From Pseudomonas anatoliensis (GTDB lineage Bacteria > Pseudomonadota > Gammaproteobacteria > Pseudomonadales > Pseudomonadaceae), in NCBI RefSeq assembly GCF_017976235.1, contig NZ_JACVHC010000001.1:310001-374000 (forward strand): a stretch of 64,000 nucleotides of DNA, read 5' to 3'. How positions within the stretch are numbered: the first letter of the stretch is position 1; each line of letters starts with the position of its first letter. The notes under the pieces were generated by a model. That model saw nothing but the letters and a program-made list of their open reading frames with translations. It was not told the DNA's origin and ran no database searches. The translations under genes and the position numbers were made by a program. Shown here one piece after another: positions 40,787-54,918 of the stretch.

Positions 40787-42319
40787 TTACCGGGCCGAAG
40801 CGAGTTGAGTGAAGGCGGTGCCGAGCCACTGCTGTACGCCATGCATCGTGGCGGCAGAAGTGTCGAGGAACGGTTGCGGGTAGACGCCGAGGTAAATCAG
40901 CAGCACCGCAAGGCCTAGCACCATGATCAGTTCGCGAGCGTCCATACCGTGCAGAATCGAATCCGATTTCGACGGACCGAAGTACGCACGGTGGATCATG
41001 ATCAGCGAGTAGACCGAACCGAACACCAGACCGGAGGTGGCAATCGCAGTGATCCAAGGCCAACTGGCGAAAGAACCGATCAGGATCAGGAACTCGCCGA
41101 CGAAGTTACCCGTGCCCGGCAAGCCCAACGACGCGGCTGCAAAGAACAGGCTGATCGCCGGCAGGTAAGCAATACGCGACCACAGACCGCCCATCTCACG
41201 CATGTCACGAGTGTGCAGACGCTCGTACAACTGACCGCTGAGGATAAACAGTGCGGCTGCCGAAACACCGTGCGCCAGCATCTGGATCACTGCACCTTGC
41301 AGGGCCAGTTGGCTGCCGGAGTAGATGCCGATCAACACGAAGCCCATGTGGGAAACGGAAGAGAAGGCGATCAGACGCTTGATGTCAGTTTGCGCGAACG
41401 CCAGGAACGCACCGTAGAAGATCCCGATCAGACCGAGGGTCATGGCGATCGGCGCGAACTCGGCCGAGGCATTCGGGAACAGCGGCAGGGCGAAACGCAG
41501 CAGGCCGTAAGCAGCGGTTTTCAGCAGGATACCGGCGAGGTCGACGGAACCTGCGGTCGGCGCCTGGGCGTGAGCATCAGGCAACCAGGAGTGGAACGGT
41601 ACGACTGGCAGCTTGACCGCGAAGGCGATGAAGAAGCCGAGCATCAGGATGTACTCGGTGGTCATCGACATCTTGGTTTTCAACAGGTCGGCGTAGTTGA
41701 AGGTAATCACGCCAGTGTTGTTGAAGTTGACCAGTACCAGACCGAGGATCGCCACCAGCATGATCAGGCCGGAAGCCTGAGTGAAGATGAAGAACTTGGT
41801 TGCTGCGTAGATCCGGGTTTTCTTGCCGTCCGAAGAACTGTGACCCCAGAGCGCGATGAGGAAGTACATCGGCACCAGCATCATTTCCCAGAAGAAGAAG
41901 AACATGAACAGGTCGAGGGCGAGGAACACGCCGACAACACCGCCCAGGATCCACATCAGGTTCAGGTGGAAGAAGCCAACGTGACGTTGAATCTCTTTCC
42001 ACGAGCAGAGTACCGAGAGGATACCCAGCAGACCGGTCAGCAGGATCATCAACAGCGACAGGCCGTCGAGGGCCAGGTGCACGCTGATGCCGAAACGCGC
42101 GATCCAGATATGCTTGAACTCAAGCGCCCAGGTCGGATCGGCGCCAGGCGCCGGGGCAAATGAATAGTTGCCGGTAGCCCACAGCCAGAGGCCGATCGCG
42201 AGCAACAGGGACATGGTGATCAGCGCAATCCAGCGGGGCAGGGTAGCGCCGAAGCGCTCACCCATCCAGCACAGCAGGCCGCCGATGAAGGGGATCAGGA
42301 TTAGCCAAGGCAGAATCAT
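40787..42319 (-). CDS. nuoM: NADH dehydrogenase I subunit M
   Basis: 510 residues, antiporter-like membrane subunit. Conserved [20 protein letters not shown] and [16 protein letters not shown] (Glu and Lys of the proton channel) are present. Lies 39 bases after nuoL. Confidence 0.98.
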   Translation of the reverse strand: MILPWLILIPFIGGLLCWMGERFGATLPRWIALITMSLLLAIGLWLWATGNYSFAPAPGADPTWALEFKHIWIARFGISVHLALDGLSLLMILLTGLLGILSVLCSWKEIQRHVGFFHLNLMWILGGVVGVFLALDLFMFFFFWEMMLVPMYFLIALWGHSSSDGKKTRIYAATKFFIFTQASGLIMLVAILGLVLVNFNNTGVITFNYADLLKTKMSMTTEYILMLGFFIAFAVKLPVVPFHSWLPDAHAQAPTAGSVDLAGILLKTAAYGLLRFALPLFPNASAEFAPIAMTLGLIGIFYGAFLAFAQTDIKRLIAFSSVSHMGFVLIGIYSGSQLALQGAVIQMLAHGVSAAALFILSGQLYERLHTRDMREMGGLWSRIAYLPAISLFFAAASLGLPGTGNFVGEFLILIGSFASWPWITAIATSGLVFGSVYSLIMIHRAYFGPSKSDSILHGMDARELIMVLGLAVLLIYLGVYPQPFLDTSAATMHGVQQWLGTAFTQLASAR

Positions 42320-42358
42320 GACGGGCTCGTTTCCTTTCGCAAATTCGCAAGGTTCATA

Positions 42359-44212
42359 TCAGACCGCTACCAGCACGATGGCGCCAATAACCAGCACGGC
42401 ACCAGCAGCCATCGAAGCAGCGTACCAACGCAGTTGACCGGTCTCGGTGCGGCTCAGAGCAGTGTGTCCACCCTTGGCCATACGCGGGATCAGACCGATG
42501 GTCTGGTCGAGCGGGTCTTTGCGCAGGATGTGGCTGATCGCAAGGTACGGCTTGACGAACAGTTTGTCGTAGATCCAGTCGAAGCCCCAGGCAGCGAACC
42601 ACCAGGCCGACAGGAAACGCCCGACGCCGCTGTTGGCAATCGCCGTCACGAAGCGACGCTTGCCGAGGAACAGCAGGGCCGCCAGCAGGATACCGGCCAG
42701 AGCGATGGCGCCCGAAGCGATTTCCAGACTGTGCTTGGCTTCGCCACCGGCATGGCCAACGCTTTCTGGCAGTACGCCGTGCAGCGGTGGAACGATCATG
42801 GCGCCGATGAAAGTCGACAGCACGATCAGCACCGACAGTGGCAACCAGTGAGCAATACCGTGACCGGCGTGCGCTTCAGTCTTGGCTTCACCGTGGAACG
42901 TGATGAAGATCAGGCGGAAGGTGTAGAGCGAGGTCATGAACGCGCCGACCAGACCTGCGTAGAGCAGACCGTGGTTGCCGCTGGCGAACGCTTCCCAGAG
43001 GATTTCGTCCTTGGAGTAGAAGCCTGCGGTTACCAGTGGCAAAGCAGCCAGTGCCGCGCCGCCGACGATGAAGCTGGCGTAGGCCAGTGGCAGTTTCTTC
43101 CACAGACCGCCCATCTTGAAGATGTTCTGCTCGTGGTGGCAGGCAACGATCACCGCACCGGAAGCAAGGAACAGCAGCGCCTTGAAGAACGCGTGGGTCA
43201 TCAGGTGGAAGATCGCACCATCCCATGCGCCAACGCCCAGCGCCAGGAACATGTAGCCGATCTGGCTCATGGTCGAGTAGGCGAGGATACGTTTGATGTC
43301 GGTTTGAACCAGAGCGGCGAAACCGGCGAGTACCAGCGTCACACCACCAACGATGCCGACCAGGTGCAGGATGTCCGGCGCCAGGGTGAACAGACCGTGG
43401 GTACGCGCGATCAGGTAAACACCTGCGGTCACCATGGTCGCGGCGTGGATCAGTGCCGAAACCGGGGTCGGACCGGCCATCGCGTCCGCGAGCCAGGTTT
43501 GCAGCGGCAGTTGCGCCGATTTACCGACCGCACCGCCCAGCAGCATCAGAGTCGCCAGGGTGATCCAGAAGTCGCCGACCTGGAATTTCTGCGGTGCCAG
43601 CACCAGCAGTTCCTGGATGTTCAGCGTGCCCACTTGCTGGAACAGGATGAACAGGCCGATGGCCATGAACACGTCGCCGATCCGGGTCACGATGAAGGCC
43701 TTGAGTGCGGCGTTACCGTTGTTGCGGTTGCTGTAGTAGAAACCGATCAACAGGTACGAGCACAGGCCCACGCCTTCCCAGCCGAAGTACAGGAACAACA
43801 GGTTATCGCCCAGGACCAGGAACAGCATGCTGGCGATAAACAGGTTGGTGTACGAGAAGAAGCGCGAGTAACCGGCTTCACCGCGCATGTACCAGGAGGC
43901 GAACAGGTGGATCAGGAAACCTACGCCCACCACCACGCCGAGCATGGTGATCGACAGGCCGTCGACGTAGAGCGCGAAGTCAGGCTTGAAGCCTTCCACC
44001 GCCATCCACTGCCACAGCACCAGGGTGTAGTGACCGCCTTCGGGAGGCGCGACGTTGAATTGCCAGATGACGTAGGCGGTGACAATCGCCGACAAGCCAA
44101 TGGAACCCACGCCGATCAGCGCCGAGAGGTTTTCCGACCAGCGTCCACGAGAGAACGACAGCAGCAGGAACCCGATCAGGGGGAATACGAAAGTCAGAAA
44201 GATTAGGTTCAT
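42359..44212 (-). CDS. nuoL: NADH dehydrogenase I subunit L
   Basis: 617 residues, the largest membrane subunit. Sixteen or so membrane segments with [30 protein letters not shown] in the proton channel and the C-terminal region corresponding to the lateral helix. Overlaps nuoK by four bases. Confidence 0.98.
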   Translation of the reverse strand: MNLIFLTFVFPLIGFLLLSFSRGRWSENLSALIGVGSIGLSAIVTAYVIWQFNVAPPEGGHYTLVLWQWMAVEGFKPDFALYVDGLSITMLGVVVGVGFLIHLFASWYMRGEAGYSRFFSYTNLFIASMLFLVLGDNLLFLYFGWEGVGLCSYLLIGFYYSNRNNGNAALKAFIVTRIGDVFMAIGLFILFQQVGTLNIQELLVLAPQKFQVGDFWITLATLMLLGGAVGKSAQLPLQTWLADAMAGPTPVSALIHAATMVTAGVYLIARTHGLFTLAPDILHLVGIVGGVTLVLAGFAALVQTDIKRILAYSTMSQIGYMFLALGVGAWDGAIFHLMTHAFFKALLFLASGAVIVACHHEQNIFKMGGLWKKLPLAYASFIVGGAALAALPLVTAGFYSKDEILWEAFASGNHGLLYAGLVGAFMTSLYTFRLIFITFHGEAKTEAHAGHGIAHWLPLSVLIVLSTFIGAMIVPPLHGVLPESVGHAGGEAKHSLEIASGAIALAGILLAALLFLGKRRFVTAIANSGVGRFLSAWWFAAWGFDWIYDKLFVKPYLAISHILRKDPLDQTIGLIPRMAKGGHTALSRTETGQLRWYAASMAAGAVLVIGAIVLVAV

Positions 44213-44517
44213 CCGCGCATCTCACTGGCAGCGTCGATATCGAGCGTGTGGAAGCGGCGATACAGCTGCAGCAGGATCGCCAGACCAATACTGGCCTCGG
44301 CGGCTGCAAGGCTGATCACCAGGATGAACATGATCTGTCCATCCGGCTGGCCCCAACGGGCGCCTGCAACGATGAAGGCCAGTGCAGAGGCGTTCATCAT
44401 CACTTCCAGACTCATCAACACGAACAAAATGTTACGACGAACCATCAGGCCGACGAGGCCTAGGCAGAACAGGATGCCGGCAACCGCCAGACCATGCTCA
44501 AGAGGGATAGCAGGCAT
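44209..44517 (-). CDS. nuoK: NADH dehydrogenase I subunit K
   Basis: 102 residues, three membrane segments, with the conserved Glu residues in [14 protein letters not shown] and [14 protein letters not shown] that form part of the proton path. Starts three bases after nuoJ. Confidence 0.98.
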   Translation of the reverse strand: MPAIPLEHGLAVAGILFCLGLVGLMVRRNILFVLMSLEVMMNASALAFIVAGARWGQPDGQIMFILVISLAAAEASIGLAILLQLYRRFHTLDIDAASEMRG

Positions 44518-44520
44518 AAA

Positions 44521-45021
44521 TTACTCCGTCGCCTCGTTGCGGCCCAAATGGAACGCCGTGACGGCTGCGGCAAGCAGCAGCATCGAGGCGAGTTCGACCA
44601 CCAGCAGATACGGGCCGAACAGGCTGATGCCCACGGCTTTTGCATCGACGGTGGTGTGGCCGATGGCCTGGCCGCTCTGGTGAGCGAACAGCACATACAG
44701 CAATTCGGCCAGCAGCAGACCGGCGAGAATTACCGGTCCGGCCCAGATACCGGGCTTGAGCCAGACGCGTTCCTGCTGAACCGCGGCGGGGCCGAGGTTG
44801 AGCATCATTACCACGAACACGAACAGCACCATGATGGCGCCAGCGTAGGCGATCACTTCCAGCACGCCGGCGAATGGAGCGCCGAGTGCAAAGAAGGTCA
44901 TGGCCACGGCGATCAACGAGATGATCAGGTAGAGCAGGGCGTGCACAGGGTTGGTGTTGGTGACCACACGAAGCGTGGCCACAACCGCGATACCCGATGC
45001 GAAATAGAAAGCGAATTCCAT
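44521..45021 (-). CDS. nuoJ: NADH dehydrogenase I subunit J
   Basis: 166 residues with five membrane segments; contains ALLYLIISLIAVAMTFFALGAPF and the TM3 stretch AYAGAIMVLFVFVVMML, where the family has a pi-bulge helix. Lies nine bases after nuoI. Confidence 0.98.
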   Translation of the reverse strand: MEFAFYFASGIAVVATLRVVTNTNPVHALLYLIISLIAVAMTFFALGAPFAGVLEVIAYAGAIMVLFVFVVMMLNLGPAAVQQERVWLKPGIWAGPVILAGLLLAELLYVLFAHQSGQAIGHTTVDAKAVGISLFGPYLLVVELASMLLLAAAVTAFHLGRNEATE

Positions 45022-45030
45022 CGTTCTTCC

Positions 45031-45579
45031 TTAAGGCAGCAAGCTCTTCACGTTGATCGGTTCGGCTTCGTTCTGTGCAGCGCCTTTCGGCTTGCCAGCG
45101 ATTGCCATACCTGCAACACGATAGAAGTTGTAATCAGGGTTTTTGCCGGGGCCGGAGATCAAAAGATCTTCTTTCTCGTACACCAGGTCCTGACGTTTGA
45201 ACTCGGCCATCTCGAAATCCGGTGTCAGCTGGATTGCGGTGGTCGGACAGGCTTCCTCGCAGAGACCGCAGAAAATGCAGCGCGAGAAGTTGATACGGAA
45301 GAAGTCCGGGTACCAGCGACCGTCTTCGGTTTCAGCTTTCTGCAGCGAGATGCAACCCACCGGGCACGCCACGGCGCACAGGTTGCAGGCTACGCAGCGT
45401 TCTTCGCCATCGGGGTCGCGGGTCAGGACGATGCGACCACGGTAGCGGGGTGGCAGGTAGACCGCTTCTTCCGGATATTGCAGGGTGTCGCGCTTGCGAA
45501 AGCCATGGCCGAAGACCATGACCAGGCTGCGCAACTGGGTACCGGTACCCTTAATGATGTCGCCAATATATTTGAACAT
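45031..45579 (-). CDS. nuoI: NADH dehydrogenase I subunit I (2x 4Fe-4S)
   Basis: 182 residues. Two ferredoxin motifs, [16 protein letters not shown] and [16 protein letters not shown], ligate clusters N6a and N6b that pass electrons toward NuoB. Lies eleven bases after nuoH. Confidence 0.98.
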   Translation of the reverse strand: MFKYIGDIIKGTGTQLRSLVMVFGHGFRKRDTLQYPEEAVYLPPRYRGRIVLTRDPDGEERCVACNLCAVACPVGCISLQKAETEDGRWYPDFFRINFSRCIFCGLCEEACPTTAIQLTPDFEMAEFKRQDLVYEKEDLLISGPGKNPDYNFYRVAGMAIAGKPKGAAQNEAEPINVKSLLP

Positions 45580-45590
45580 GGGTCAAATCC

Positions 45591-46598
45591 TCACTGAACC
45601 GCAACTGCAGGCGTGTTCCACAACACGACCGCAGCGGTCACCAGCAAATTGATCAGGGTCAGTGGCAGGCAGAATTTCCAGCTGAAGTCCATCACCTGGT
45701 CATAACGCGGACGCGGGATAGAGGCGCGCAGCAGGATGAACAGCATGATGAAGAACGCGGTCTTCAGGGCGAACCACAGGAACGACAGTTGCGGCAGGAT
45801 GCCGAACGGACCGTGCCAGCCACCGAAGAACAGGGTGACCAGCAGCGCCGAGATCAAGATGATGCCGATGTATTCGCCAACGAAGAACATGCCCCATTTC
45901 ATGCCGGCGTATTCAATGTGGTAACCGTCAGCCAGTTCCTGTTCCGCTTCCGGCTGGTCGAACGGGTGACGGTGAGTCACGGCGACGCCAGCGATGAAGA
46001 AAGTACAGAAGCCGAAGAACTGCGGAATGATGAACCACAGGTTTTGCGCCTGGTACTCGACGATGTCGCGCATGTTGAACGAGCCGACCTGCACCACGAT
46101 GCCCATCAGGGCCAGGCCCATGAACACTTCGTAGGACACGGTCTGCGCCGAGGCACGCAAGGCACCCAGCAGGGCGAACTTGTTGTTACTCGACCAGCCG
46201 GCGAACAGCACTGCGTAGACCGACAGACCGGCCATGGCAAAGAAGAACAGCAGGCCGATGTTCAGATCCGCGACACCCCAGGTCGGGGTGATCGGGATGA
46301 TCGCGAACGCAATCAGCAAGGCCGACATGGCCACAACCGGTGCCAGGGTGAAGATCACCTTGTCGGCAAACGGTGGCGTCCAGTCTTCCTTGAAGAACAT
46401 CTTCAGCATGTCGGCAGCGATCTGGAACATGCCAAACGGGCCAACGCGGTTCGGACCGTAACGGTCCTGCCACCAGCCCAGCAGGCGACGTTCGACAAAG
46501 CTGAGTAACGCGCCCGCGACCACAACGGCCAGCAGAATCACGATGGCTTTGACGACCGTCAGGATCACATCGATCACTTCAGGGGTGAACCAGGTCAT
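45591..46598 (-). CDS. nuoH: NADH dehydrogenase I subunit H
   Basis: 335 residues, eight membrane segments, with the quinone-site segments [20 protein letters not shown] and [22 protein letters not shown]. Connects the quinone chamber to the proton channels. Overlaps nuoG by four bases. Confidence 0.98.
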   Translation of the reverse strand: MTWFTPEVIDVILTVVKAIVILLAVVVAGALLSFVERRLLGWWQDRYGPNRVGPFGMFQIAADMLKMFFKEDWTPPFADKVIFTLAPVVAMSALLIAFAIIPITPTWGVADLNIGLLFFFAMAGLSVYAVLFAGWSSNNKFALLGALRASAQTVSYEVFMGLALMGIVVQVGSFNMRDIVEYQAQNLWFIIPQFFGFCTFFIAGVAVTHRHPFDQPEAEQELADGYHIEYAGMKWGMFFVGEYIGIILISALLVTLFFGGWHGPFGILPQLSFLWFALKTAFFIMLFILLRASIPRPRYDQVMDFSWKFCLPLTLINLLVTAAVVLWNTPAVAVQ

Positions 46599-49309
46599 TG
46601 CGCTGCCTCCTGCAGACCGTCGACGGATACGCCGGCGAATGCCGGTGGAATGCCGGCGATGCCCGCAGGCAATGCCACCAGACCTGCGCCCAGTTCTTCA
46701 TTGATGCGCAGCGGCAGACGCAGGGTCTGACCGGCCACGTTCAGGCTCAGCAGTGCACCTTCGTTGACGCCCAGGCGATCCGCTTCGGATTTGGCCAGTG
46801 CAACGTAAGCCGCCGGAATGCGTTCCTGAACCGGCGCGGCTTTCGAAGAGTTTTCTTCGCTGCCGAACAGGTGGAAGAACGGCACGGCTTGCCAGGTACC
46901 CGGCGCCGGATTGAATGCACGCGGAGCAGCAGCGAACCAGTTCAGCGAATCGCCCGTGCTTTCGATCAGGCGGGTGCCCGGATCGCCAGCGCGGATGTGA
47001 CCACCGACTTCGTCCTGGAACTTGTTCCAGGCTTGCGGCGAGTTCCAGCCCGGCGACCAGGCAAACGGCACTTGCTGACGCGGTTCGGCAGAGCCCGAGT
47101 AACCTTCCATGGAGAAAGAGAACGCGGTGTCTTTGTCTTGCGGCGTGCGTGGTTCGTGAACGCTGATGTCGGCGCGCATCGCGGTGCGACCGGAGTAACG
47201 CAGCGGCTCACGCGCCAGTTTCAGACCCTTGATGCGGAATGCGGCAGACGGCGCAGCATCGACGATACGCGCCAGTTGCGCGGTGCTCGAAGCAACGGCA
47301 GCGGTGACGTGGTCGAGTTGCGTCCAGTCGATCGGCTGATTCAGCAAGGTGGCGCGCAAGGCGTGCAACCAGCGCCAGCCTTCGTGCACCAGAATGCTCG
47401 CGTCCAGGTATTGCGGATCGAAAACCTGGAAGAAGCGCTGGGCGCGACCTTCCTGGCTAACCAAAGTACCGTCGCCTTCAGCGAAGCTGGCGGCTGGCAG
47501 AACCAGATGCGCGCGATCGCTGGTAGCGGTTTTCTGATGGTCAGCGACGATCACCACTTTCGCGGCGTTCAGGGCTGCATCGACTTTGTCTTTGGCGGTG
47601 CGGGTGTAGAGATCGTTTTCCAGCACGACGATAGCGTCGGCCTTGCCATCGATCACTGCTTGCAGCGCAGCGTCGACCGATTCGCCACCGAGCATCGCCA
47701 AGCCGAGGCTGTTGGCTTCCGGCACGATCAGGCTGATGGAACCGTTCTTCTCGCGCAGCTTCAGGGCTTTGGCGATGTTCGCTGCGGCTTCGATCAGGGC
47801 TTTTGAACCCAGCGAAGTACCGGCGATGATCAGCGGACGCTTGGCGGCGAGCAGGGCATCAGCGATGCGCTTGGCAAGTTCCAGTGCTTCAGCGTCCAGA
47901 CCTTCAACGGCCGGTGCGCTGGCATCCAGAGCGTGAGCCACGGCGAAACCGATGCGCGCCAGATCGTCGGGAGCTGCGTGAACGCATTCTTCGGCGATGT
48001 CGTCGAGCTTGGTTTCAGCCAGGCTGGCAATGAACAGCGGATTCAGCGCGTGCTGACCGATGTTCTTCACCGCGGCGTCGAGCCATGGCTGGACGCGCAT
48101 GGCGTCGGCCATTTCTTCGGCTTTGCCCTTGACCGACTGACGCAGCGACAACGCCATACGGGCGGCGGTCTGGGTCAGGTCTTCACCGAGCACGAAAATG
48201 GCGTCGTGGTCTTCGATGTCGCGCATGTTCGGTACTGGCAGCGGGCTGTCATTGAGCACTTGCAGAACCAGACGGATGCGCTCCAGTTCGGCCGCTTCGA
48301 TACCCGAGTAGAAGTGCTCGGCGCCTACCAGTTCACGCAACGCGTAGTTGCTTTCCAGGCTGGCACGCGGCGAACCGATACCGACGATGTTGCGACCGCG
48401 CAGCAGATCGGCGGCTTTATCCAGCGCAGCGTCGAGGCCCAGTTTGGTGCCGTCGGCCAGCAGCGGCTGACGTGGACGGTCGGTGCGGTTGACGTAGCCA
48501 TAACCGAAACGGCCACGGTCGCACAGGAAGTACTGGTTCACCGAACCGTTGAAACGGTTTTCGATGCGACGCAGTTCGCCGTAACGCTCGCCCGGGGAAA
48601 TGTTGCAACCGCTCGAGCAGCCATGGCAGATGCTCGGGGAGAACTGCATGTCCCACTTGCGGTTGTAACGCTCGGAGTGAGTCTTGTCGGTGAACACACC
48701 GGTCGGGCAGACCTCGGTGAGGTTGCCGGAGAACTCGCTTTCGAGGGTGCCGTCTTCAACGCGACCGAAGTACACGTTGTCGTGGGCGCCGAACACACCG
48801 AGGTCGGTGCCGCCAGCGTAGTCCTTATAGAAACGCACACAGCGGTAGCAAGCGATGCAGCGGTTCATTTCGTGGGAAATGAACGGGCCAAGTTGCTGGT
48901 TCTGGTGGGTACGTTTGGTGAAGCGATAACGGCGCTCGTTGTGGCCGGTCATCACTGTCATGTCTTGCAGGTGGCAATGACCGCCTTCTTCGCACACAGG
49001 GCAGTCGTGCGGGTGGTTGGTCATCAGCCATTCGACAACACTGGCGCGGAACGCCTTGGATTCTTCATCTTCGATGGAGATCCAGGTGTTGTCGGTGGCA
49101 GGGGTCATGCAGGACATGACGATGCGACCACGGGTGTCGTTCTCGTCGGTGTACTGCTTGACCGCGCACTGGCGGCAAGCCCCGACGCTACCTAGCGCGG
49201 GGTGCCAGCAGAAATATGGAATGTCGAGGCCCAGCGACAGACATGCCTGTAACAGGTTGTCTGCCCCGTCGACTTCGAGCGCTTTGCCGTCTACGTGGAT
49301 AGTGGCCAT
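46595..49309 (-). CDS. nuoG: NADH dehydrogenase I subunit G
   Basis: 904 residues. N-terminal 2Fe-2S ([15 protein letters not shown]), His/Cys cluster N5 ([14 protein letters not shown]), [10 protein letters not shown] and the additional cluster N7 motif CHGCSSGCN; a molybdopterin-oxidoreductase-like domain fills the rest. NADH-oxidising arm subunit. Separated from nuoF by an unusually long 135-bp gap with a hairpin. Confidence 0.98.
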   Translation of the reverse strand: MATIHVDGKALEVDGADNLLQACLSLGLDIPYFCWHPALGSVGACRQCAVKQYTDENDTRGRIVMSCMTPATDNTWISIEDEESKAFRASVVEWLMTNHPHDCPVCEEGGHCHLQDMTVMTGHNERRYRFTKRTHQNQQLGPFISHEMNRCIACYRCVRFYKDYAGGTDLGVFGAHDNVYFGRVEDGTLESEFSGNLTEVCPTGVFTDKTHSERYNRKWDMQFSPSICHGCSSGCNISPGERYGELRRIENRFNGSVNQYFLCDRGRFGYGYVNRTDRPRQPLLADGTKLGLDAALDKAADLLRGRNIVGIGSPRASLESNYALRELVGAEHFYSGIEAAELERIRLVLQVLNDSPLPVPNMRDIEDHDAIFVLGEDLTQTAARMALSLRQSVKGKAEEMADAMRVQPWLDAAVKNIGQHALNPLFIASLAETKLDDIAEECVHAAPDDLARIGFAVAHALDASAPAVEGLDAEALELAKRIADALLAAKRPLIIAGTSLGSKALIEAAANIAKALKLREKNGSISLIVPEANSLGLAMLGGESVDAALQAVIDGKADAIVVLENDLYTRTAKDKVDAALNAAKVVIVADHQKTATSDRAHLVLPAASFAEGDGTLVSQEGRAQRFFQVFDPQYLDASILVHEGWRWLHALRATLLNQPIDWTQLDHVTAAVASSTAQLARIVDAAPSAAFRIKGLKLAREPLRYSGRTAMRADISVHEPRTPQDKDTAFSFSMEGYSGSAEPRQQVPFAWSPGWNSPQAWNKFQDEVGGHIRAGDPGTRLIESTGDSLNWFAAAPRAFNPAPGTWQAVPFFHLFGSEENSSKAAPVQERIPAAYVALAKSEADRLGVNEGALLSLNVAGQTLRLPLRINEELGAGLVALPAGIAGIPPAFAGVSVDGLQEAAQ

Positions 49310-49444
49310 GGTTCAAAGGTCTTCGTTGGCCCGGTGTCAGCGGGCGTGGCTAATGGAATCTTGTTATCCGTGCGAATCAAACCAGCCTCGAAAGGCGTCA
49401 TCGCAGGAGGTGAAGAGCACGGGCCCTTCACCTTTATTAAGCGT
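49310..49444 (-). promoter_or_regulatory. Intra-operon nuoF-nuoG gap with hairpin
   Basis: 135 bases without a gene inside an operon whose other joints are short or overlapping. On the minus strand AGGTGAAG (49433-49426 complement) pairs with CTTCACCT (49415-49408), loop of ten bases. No T-run follows, so it is probably a processing or stability element rather than a terminator. Confidence 0.5.
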
Positions 49445-50800
49445 TTACGCGCCGATTACGATCGGCCTTGCCAGAGGCGGGACGGCGGCGCTGACAGGCG
49501 CGATACCGGCTTCGAACTCTGGACGGAAGTATTTGATGGCACTGCCCAACGGCTCCACGGCACCCGGTGCGTGAGCACAGAAGGTCTTGCCCGGGCCGAG
49601 GAAACCGACCAGACCCAGCAGGGTCTCGATATCGCCTGGCTGACCACGGCCTTCTTCGATGGCCATCAAGAGCTTGACGCTCCATGGCAAACCATCGCGG
49701 CACGGGGTGCAGAAGCCGCACGACTCACGGGCAAAGAACTGCTCCATGTTGCGCAGCAGCGAGACCATGTTGACGCTGTCATCCACCGCCATCGCCAGGC
49801 CGGTACCCATACGGGTGCCCACTTTGGCGATGCCGCCGGCGTACATTTGTGCGTCGAGGTGCTCAGGCAGGAGGAAACCGGTACCGGCCCCGCCTGGCTG
49901 CCAGGCCTTGAGTTTGAAACCGTCGCGCATGCCGCCGGCGTAGTCTTCGAACAACTCGCGACCGGTAACGCCGAATGGCAATTCCCACAGACCCGGATTC
50001 TTGACCTTGCCGGAGAAGCCCATGAGCTTGGTGCCCATGTCTTCAGAGCCTTCGCGGGCCAACGATTTGTACCAGTCAACGCCGTCGGCAATGATCGCCG
50101 GCACGTTGCACAGGGTTTCGACGTTGTTCACGCAAGTCGGCTTGCCCCACACGCCGACGGCGGCAGGGAAGGGCGGCTTGGAGCGCGGGTTGGCGCGGCG
50201 GCCTTCGAGGGAGTTGATCAGTGCGGTTTCTTCACCGCAGATGTAACGCCCGGCGCCGGTGTGCACGAACAGTTCGAAATCGAAGCCTGAGCCCAGAATG
50301 TTCTTGCCCAGCAGGCCAGCTGCCTTGGCTTCTTCCACTGCACGGTTGAGGTGCTTGGCGGCGGTGGTGTATTCGCCGCGCAGGAAGATATAGCCACGGT
50401 AGGTTTTCAGCGCGCGAGCACTGATCAGCATGCCTTCGATCAGCAGATGGGGCAGTTGCTCCATCAGCATGCGGTCTTTCCAGGTGTTCGGCTCCATTTC
50501 ATCCGCGTTGCACAGCAGGTAGCGGATGTTGATGGATTCGTCTTTGGGCATCAGGCCCCACTTAACGCCAGTGGGGAAGCCTGCACCGCCGCGACCTTTG
50601 AGGCCTGCGTCTTTCACGGTCTGGACGATGGCGTCCTGATCCATGTCGGCGAAGGCTTTGCGCGCAGCGGCGTAACCGTTCTTGGCCTGGTACTCGTCGA
50701 GCCACACGGCTTCGCCGTCGTCACGCAGACGCCAGGTCAGCGGGTGAGTCTCGGCCGACCGCTGAATGCGGTTGGCAGGACCGAAAGATGTCAGGGTCAT
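49445..50800 (-). CDS. nuoF: NADH dehydrogenase I subunit F (NADH/FMN, 4Fe-4S)
   Basis: 451 residues. FMN and NADH sites in [19 protein letters not shown] and [15 protein letters not shown]; cluster N3 ligands in [12 protein letters not shown]. Site of NADH oxidation and hydride transfer to FMN. Start overlaps the nuoE stop by four bases. Confidence 0.98.
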   Translation of the reverse strand: MTLTSFGPANRIQRSAETHPLTWRLRDDGEAVWLDEYQAKNGYAAARKAFADMDQDAIVQTVKDAGLKGRGGAGFPTGVKWGLMPKDESINIRYLLCNADEMEPNTWKDRMLMEQLPHLLIEGMLISARALKTYRGYIFLRGEYTTAAKHLNRAVEEAKAAGLLGKNILGSGFDFELFVHTGAGRYICGEETALINSLEGRRANPRSKPPFPAAVGVWGKPTCVNNVETLCNVPAIIADGVDWYKSLAREGSEDMGTKLMGFSGKVKNPGLWELPFGVTGRELFEDYAGGMRDGFKLKAWQPGGAGTGFLLPEHLDAQMYAGGIAKVGTRMGTGLAMAVDDSVNMVSLLRNMEQFFARESCGFCTPCRDGLPWSVKLLMAIEEGRGQPGDIETLLGLVGFLGPGKTFCAHAPGAVEPLGSAIKYFRPEFEAGIAPVSAAVPPLARPIVIGA

Positions 50801-51294
50801 ACGTAGCCCTCGAGCAGTTTGGCGACGCCAGCAGGCTGCACATCACCAAAGGTGTCGTCGTCGATCATCAGCGCCGGTGCCTTGTCGCAGTTGCCGAGGC
50901 AGCAGACAGGCAGCAGGGTGAAACGACCGTCGGTGGTGGTCTGACCCAGGCCGATGCCCAGATTGTTCTGGATTTCGCTGACCACCGACTCGTGGCCGCC
51001 GATGTAGCAGACCATGCTGTCGCAGACGCGAATGATGTGACGGCCGACGGGCTGACGGAAGATCTGGCTATAGAACGTCGCCACACCTTCAACATCGCTG
51101 GCCGGGATGCCGAGCATCTCGCCGATCGCGTACAGGGCGCCATCCGGCACCCAGCCACGTTCTTTCTGAACGATCTTCAGGGCTTCGATCGACGCCGCGC
51201 GCGGGTCTTCGTAGTGATGCAGCTCGTGCTCGATGGCCGAGCGCTCGGTTTCACTCAAGGTGAAACGGTCTGTCTGGATAAGCGTGCTGTTCAT
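50797..51294 (-). CDS. nuoE: NADH dehydrogenase I subunit E (2Fe-2S)
   Basis: 165 residues, thioredoxin-like. Cluster N1a ligands in [10 protein letters not shown] and [14 protein letters not shown]. Starts two bases after nuoCD. Confidence 0.98.
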   Translation of the reverse strand: MNSTLIQTDRFTLSETERSAIEHELHHYEDPRAASIEALKIVQKERGWVPDGALYAIGEMLGIPASDVEGVATFYSQIFRQPVGRHIIRVCDSMVCYIGGHESVVSEIQNNLGIGLGQTTTDGRFTLLPVCCLGNCDKAPALMIDDDTFGDVQPAGVAKLLEGYV

Positions 51295-51296
51295 GC

Positions 51297-53087
<1,791 letters not shown>

Positions 53088-53154
53088 TTATTCGCTTTCG
53101 GTCAACGTAAAGAATGAAGCCAGCTTCTCGTTTCTTTGTAAGAACAGATCTGGA

Positions 53155-53829
53155 TCAGACTTCGTCAGGGCTGCGCAGGTTGGTCACTGCGATTCGCTGT
53201 TCGCGGCGCTGTTCCTTCTGCGAAGGCATGTCGGCGCGATAAACGCCTTGATCACCAACGACCCAGGAAAGCGGGCGACGCTCCTTGCCAATCGATTCCT
53301 GCAACAGCATCAAGCCTTGCAGAAATGCTTCTGGACGGGGCGGGCAGCCAGGTACGTAGACGTCCACCGGCAGGAACTTGTCCACCCCTTGAACCACGGA
53401 GTAGATGTCGTACATGCCACCGGAGTTGGCGCACGAACCCATGGAGATAACCCATTTCGGTTCGAGCATTTGCTCGTAGAGACGCTGAATGATCGGCGCC
53501 ATCTTGATGAAGCAGGTACCGGCGATAACCATGAAGTCGGCCTGGCGCGGCGATGCCCGGATAACCTCGGCGCCAAAGCGCGCGATGTCGTGGGGCGCCG
53601 TGAAGGCGGTGGTCATTTCCACATAGCAGCACGACAGGCCGAAGTTGTACGGCCACAGGGAGTTTTTACGTCCCCAGTTGACCGCGCCACTCAGCACGTC
53701 TTCGAGCTTGCCCATGAAAATGTTTTTGTGAACTTGATCTTCTAACGGATCGGAAACGGTTTCCCGTTCGCCGATCGGGTACTGATCGTTAGGAGCATCG
53801 GGGTCGATCCTGGTGAGATTGTATTGCAT
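53155..53829 (-). CDS. nuoB: NADH dehydrogenase I subunit B (4Fe-4S cluster N2)
   Basis: 224 residues from ATG 53829 ([13 protein letters not shown]); a TTG two codons upstream is not needed. Cluster N2 ligands in [19 protein letters not shown] and PGCPPRPEA. Passes electrons to ubiquinone. Ten bases after nuoA. Confidence 0.97.
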   Translation of the reverse strand: MQYNLTRIDPDAPNDQYPIGERETVSDPLEDQVHKNIFMGKLEDVLSGAVNWGRKNSLWPYNFGLSCCYVEMTTAFTAPHDIARFGAEVIRASPRQADFMVIAGTCFIKMAPIIQRLYEQMLEPKWVISMGSCANSGGMYDIYSVVQGVDKFLPVDVYVPGCPPRPEAFLQGLMLLQESIGKERRPLSWVVGDQGVYRADMPSQKEQRREQRIAVTNLRSPDEV

Positions 53830-53839
53830 TGCCAAAGCC

Positions 53840-54253
53840 TCATTGTTTCAGCTTCGCCTGCCGCTTGCGACGAGCTTCCGGAGCCCAGTCAAGGGCGCCC
53901 ACTCGGAACAGGTAGACAAGACCTGCCAACAGAATTGCTATGAAAACGAGAGCTTCGACGAATCCGGTCCAGCCGCTTTCGCGGACGGACACAGACCATG
54001 CAAAGAGAAAGAGGGCTTCGATATCGAAGATCACGAAGAGCATCGCGACCAGATAGAATTTGGCTGAGAGCCGCAAGCGGGCGCCACCGGTAGGTAGCAT
54101 GCCCGACTCGAACGGTTCGTTTTTGCTGCGGCCCCAGGCTTTTGACCCGAGGAGGCTGGAAACGCCAAGCATGAAGGCACACAGGCCGACGACACCCAGA
54201 AGGAAAATGGCAAAGCCCCAGTTGTGGGCCATGAGTCCTGTCGCTTCGGGCAT
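53840..54253 (-). CDS. nuoA: NADH dehydrogenase I subunit A
   Basis: 137 residues from ATG 54253 ([13 protein letters not shown]), the usual Pseudomonas start; a longer upstream frame is not used. Three membrane segments; the loop [33 protein letters not shown] has the conserved Glu/Asp. First gene of the thirteen-gene operon. Confidence 0.97.
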   Translation of the reverse strand: MPEATGLMAHNWGFAIFLLGVVGLCAFMLGVSSLLGSKAWGRSKNEPFESGMLPTGGARLRLSAKFYLVAMLFVIFDIEALFLFAWSVSVRESGWTGFVEALVFIAILLAGLVYLFRVGALDWAPEARRKRQAKLKQ

Positions 54254-54705
54254 GCTGGTAATCCTTAACAGAGAGCAAAGGTCTCTGAGCTTGATAAAGA
54301 AATAGGCAGTGACGATATGTCGCAGCAATCAATCGCGCTGATTTTATGGCTAAACACCCAGCAAGTAAAATTCCTATAGCGAAATTATTTATTGGAATAA
54401 GGACATAGCGCACCTCGAATGCCCTGAGGCCCATGCGTTGCGGGCATTAGCCGGCTTTCAATGAATAATGTTTTGTCGGGAATGTAACGAACATAGTTAT
54501 GGCTGAATGATAATTAATATCGTTTGGGGTGGTTTTGTAACTATTTAGCGGCGCAGTAGTTGGGAAGTTGTCTTATATACCCGTTACTGCAAGTAGCGGC
54601 GGCGTCCGTTTTAGCTGATTTTTCCTACGCCCATACGGCTCTGGATCAATGTTTTTTCAGAAAGGTCTGGCACGGGTTTGCGATGTCCGAGTAATCGCCC
54701 CCCCC
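54254..54705. promoter_or_regulatory. nuo upstream region, no gene
   Basis: About 450 AT-rich bases with the nuo promoter on the minus strand; the best candidate is TTTTAC-N16-CATAAA near 54380-54345, which is weak. A hairpin GAGACCTTTGCTCTC (54287-54272 region) lies in the leader. No ORF with a ribosome site was found. Confidence 0.4.
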
Positions 54706-54797
54706 TGTAGGAGCTGTCGAAGGCTGCGATCTTTTGACTTTGGGCTTTCAACATCAAAAGCAAGATCAAAAGATCGCAGCCTTCGGCAGCTCCTACA
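54706..54797. repeat. REPIN (GTAGGAGCTGCCGAAGGCTGCGATC type)
   Basis: Inverted REP pair with about 28 bases between; the left unit has one change (GCTGTCGAAGG). Confidence 0.92.
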
Positions 54798-54822
54798 CGG
54801 GAGTAACGCGGTTTCTGCAGGC

Positions 54823-54850
54823 AAAAAAACGCCCCGAACCAGTCGGGGCG
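54823..54850 (-). terminator. Terminator of aceA
   Basis: On the minus strand CGCCCCGACTGGTTCGGGGCG followed by TTTTTTT, about 70 bases after the aceA stop. Confidence 0.9.
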
Positions 54851-54918
54851 TCAGATGTGCAGCGCTGCGGTTAGCTTTTATTCGGTCCGCAACGGCCGTT
54901 TACTCAGGCGAAGCAGAA

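Noticed and set aside
42434..44206. Open frame of 590 codons on the plus strand
   Set aside because: Reverse reading of nuoL; Gln/Glu/Arg-rich without domain. The same holds for the frames opposite nuoM, nuoN, nuoG and nuoCD.
54254..54705. Anr/Fnr box (TTGAT-N4-ATCAA) upstream of nuo
   Set aside because: Only half-sites are present; no full palindrome was found in this region.
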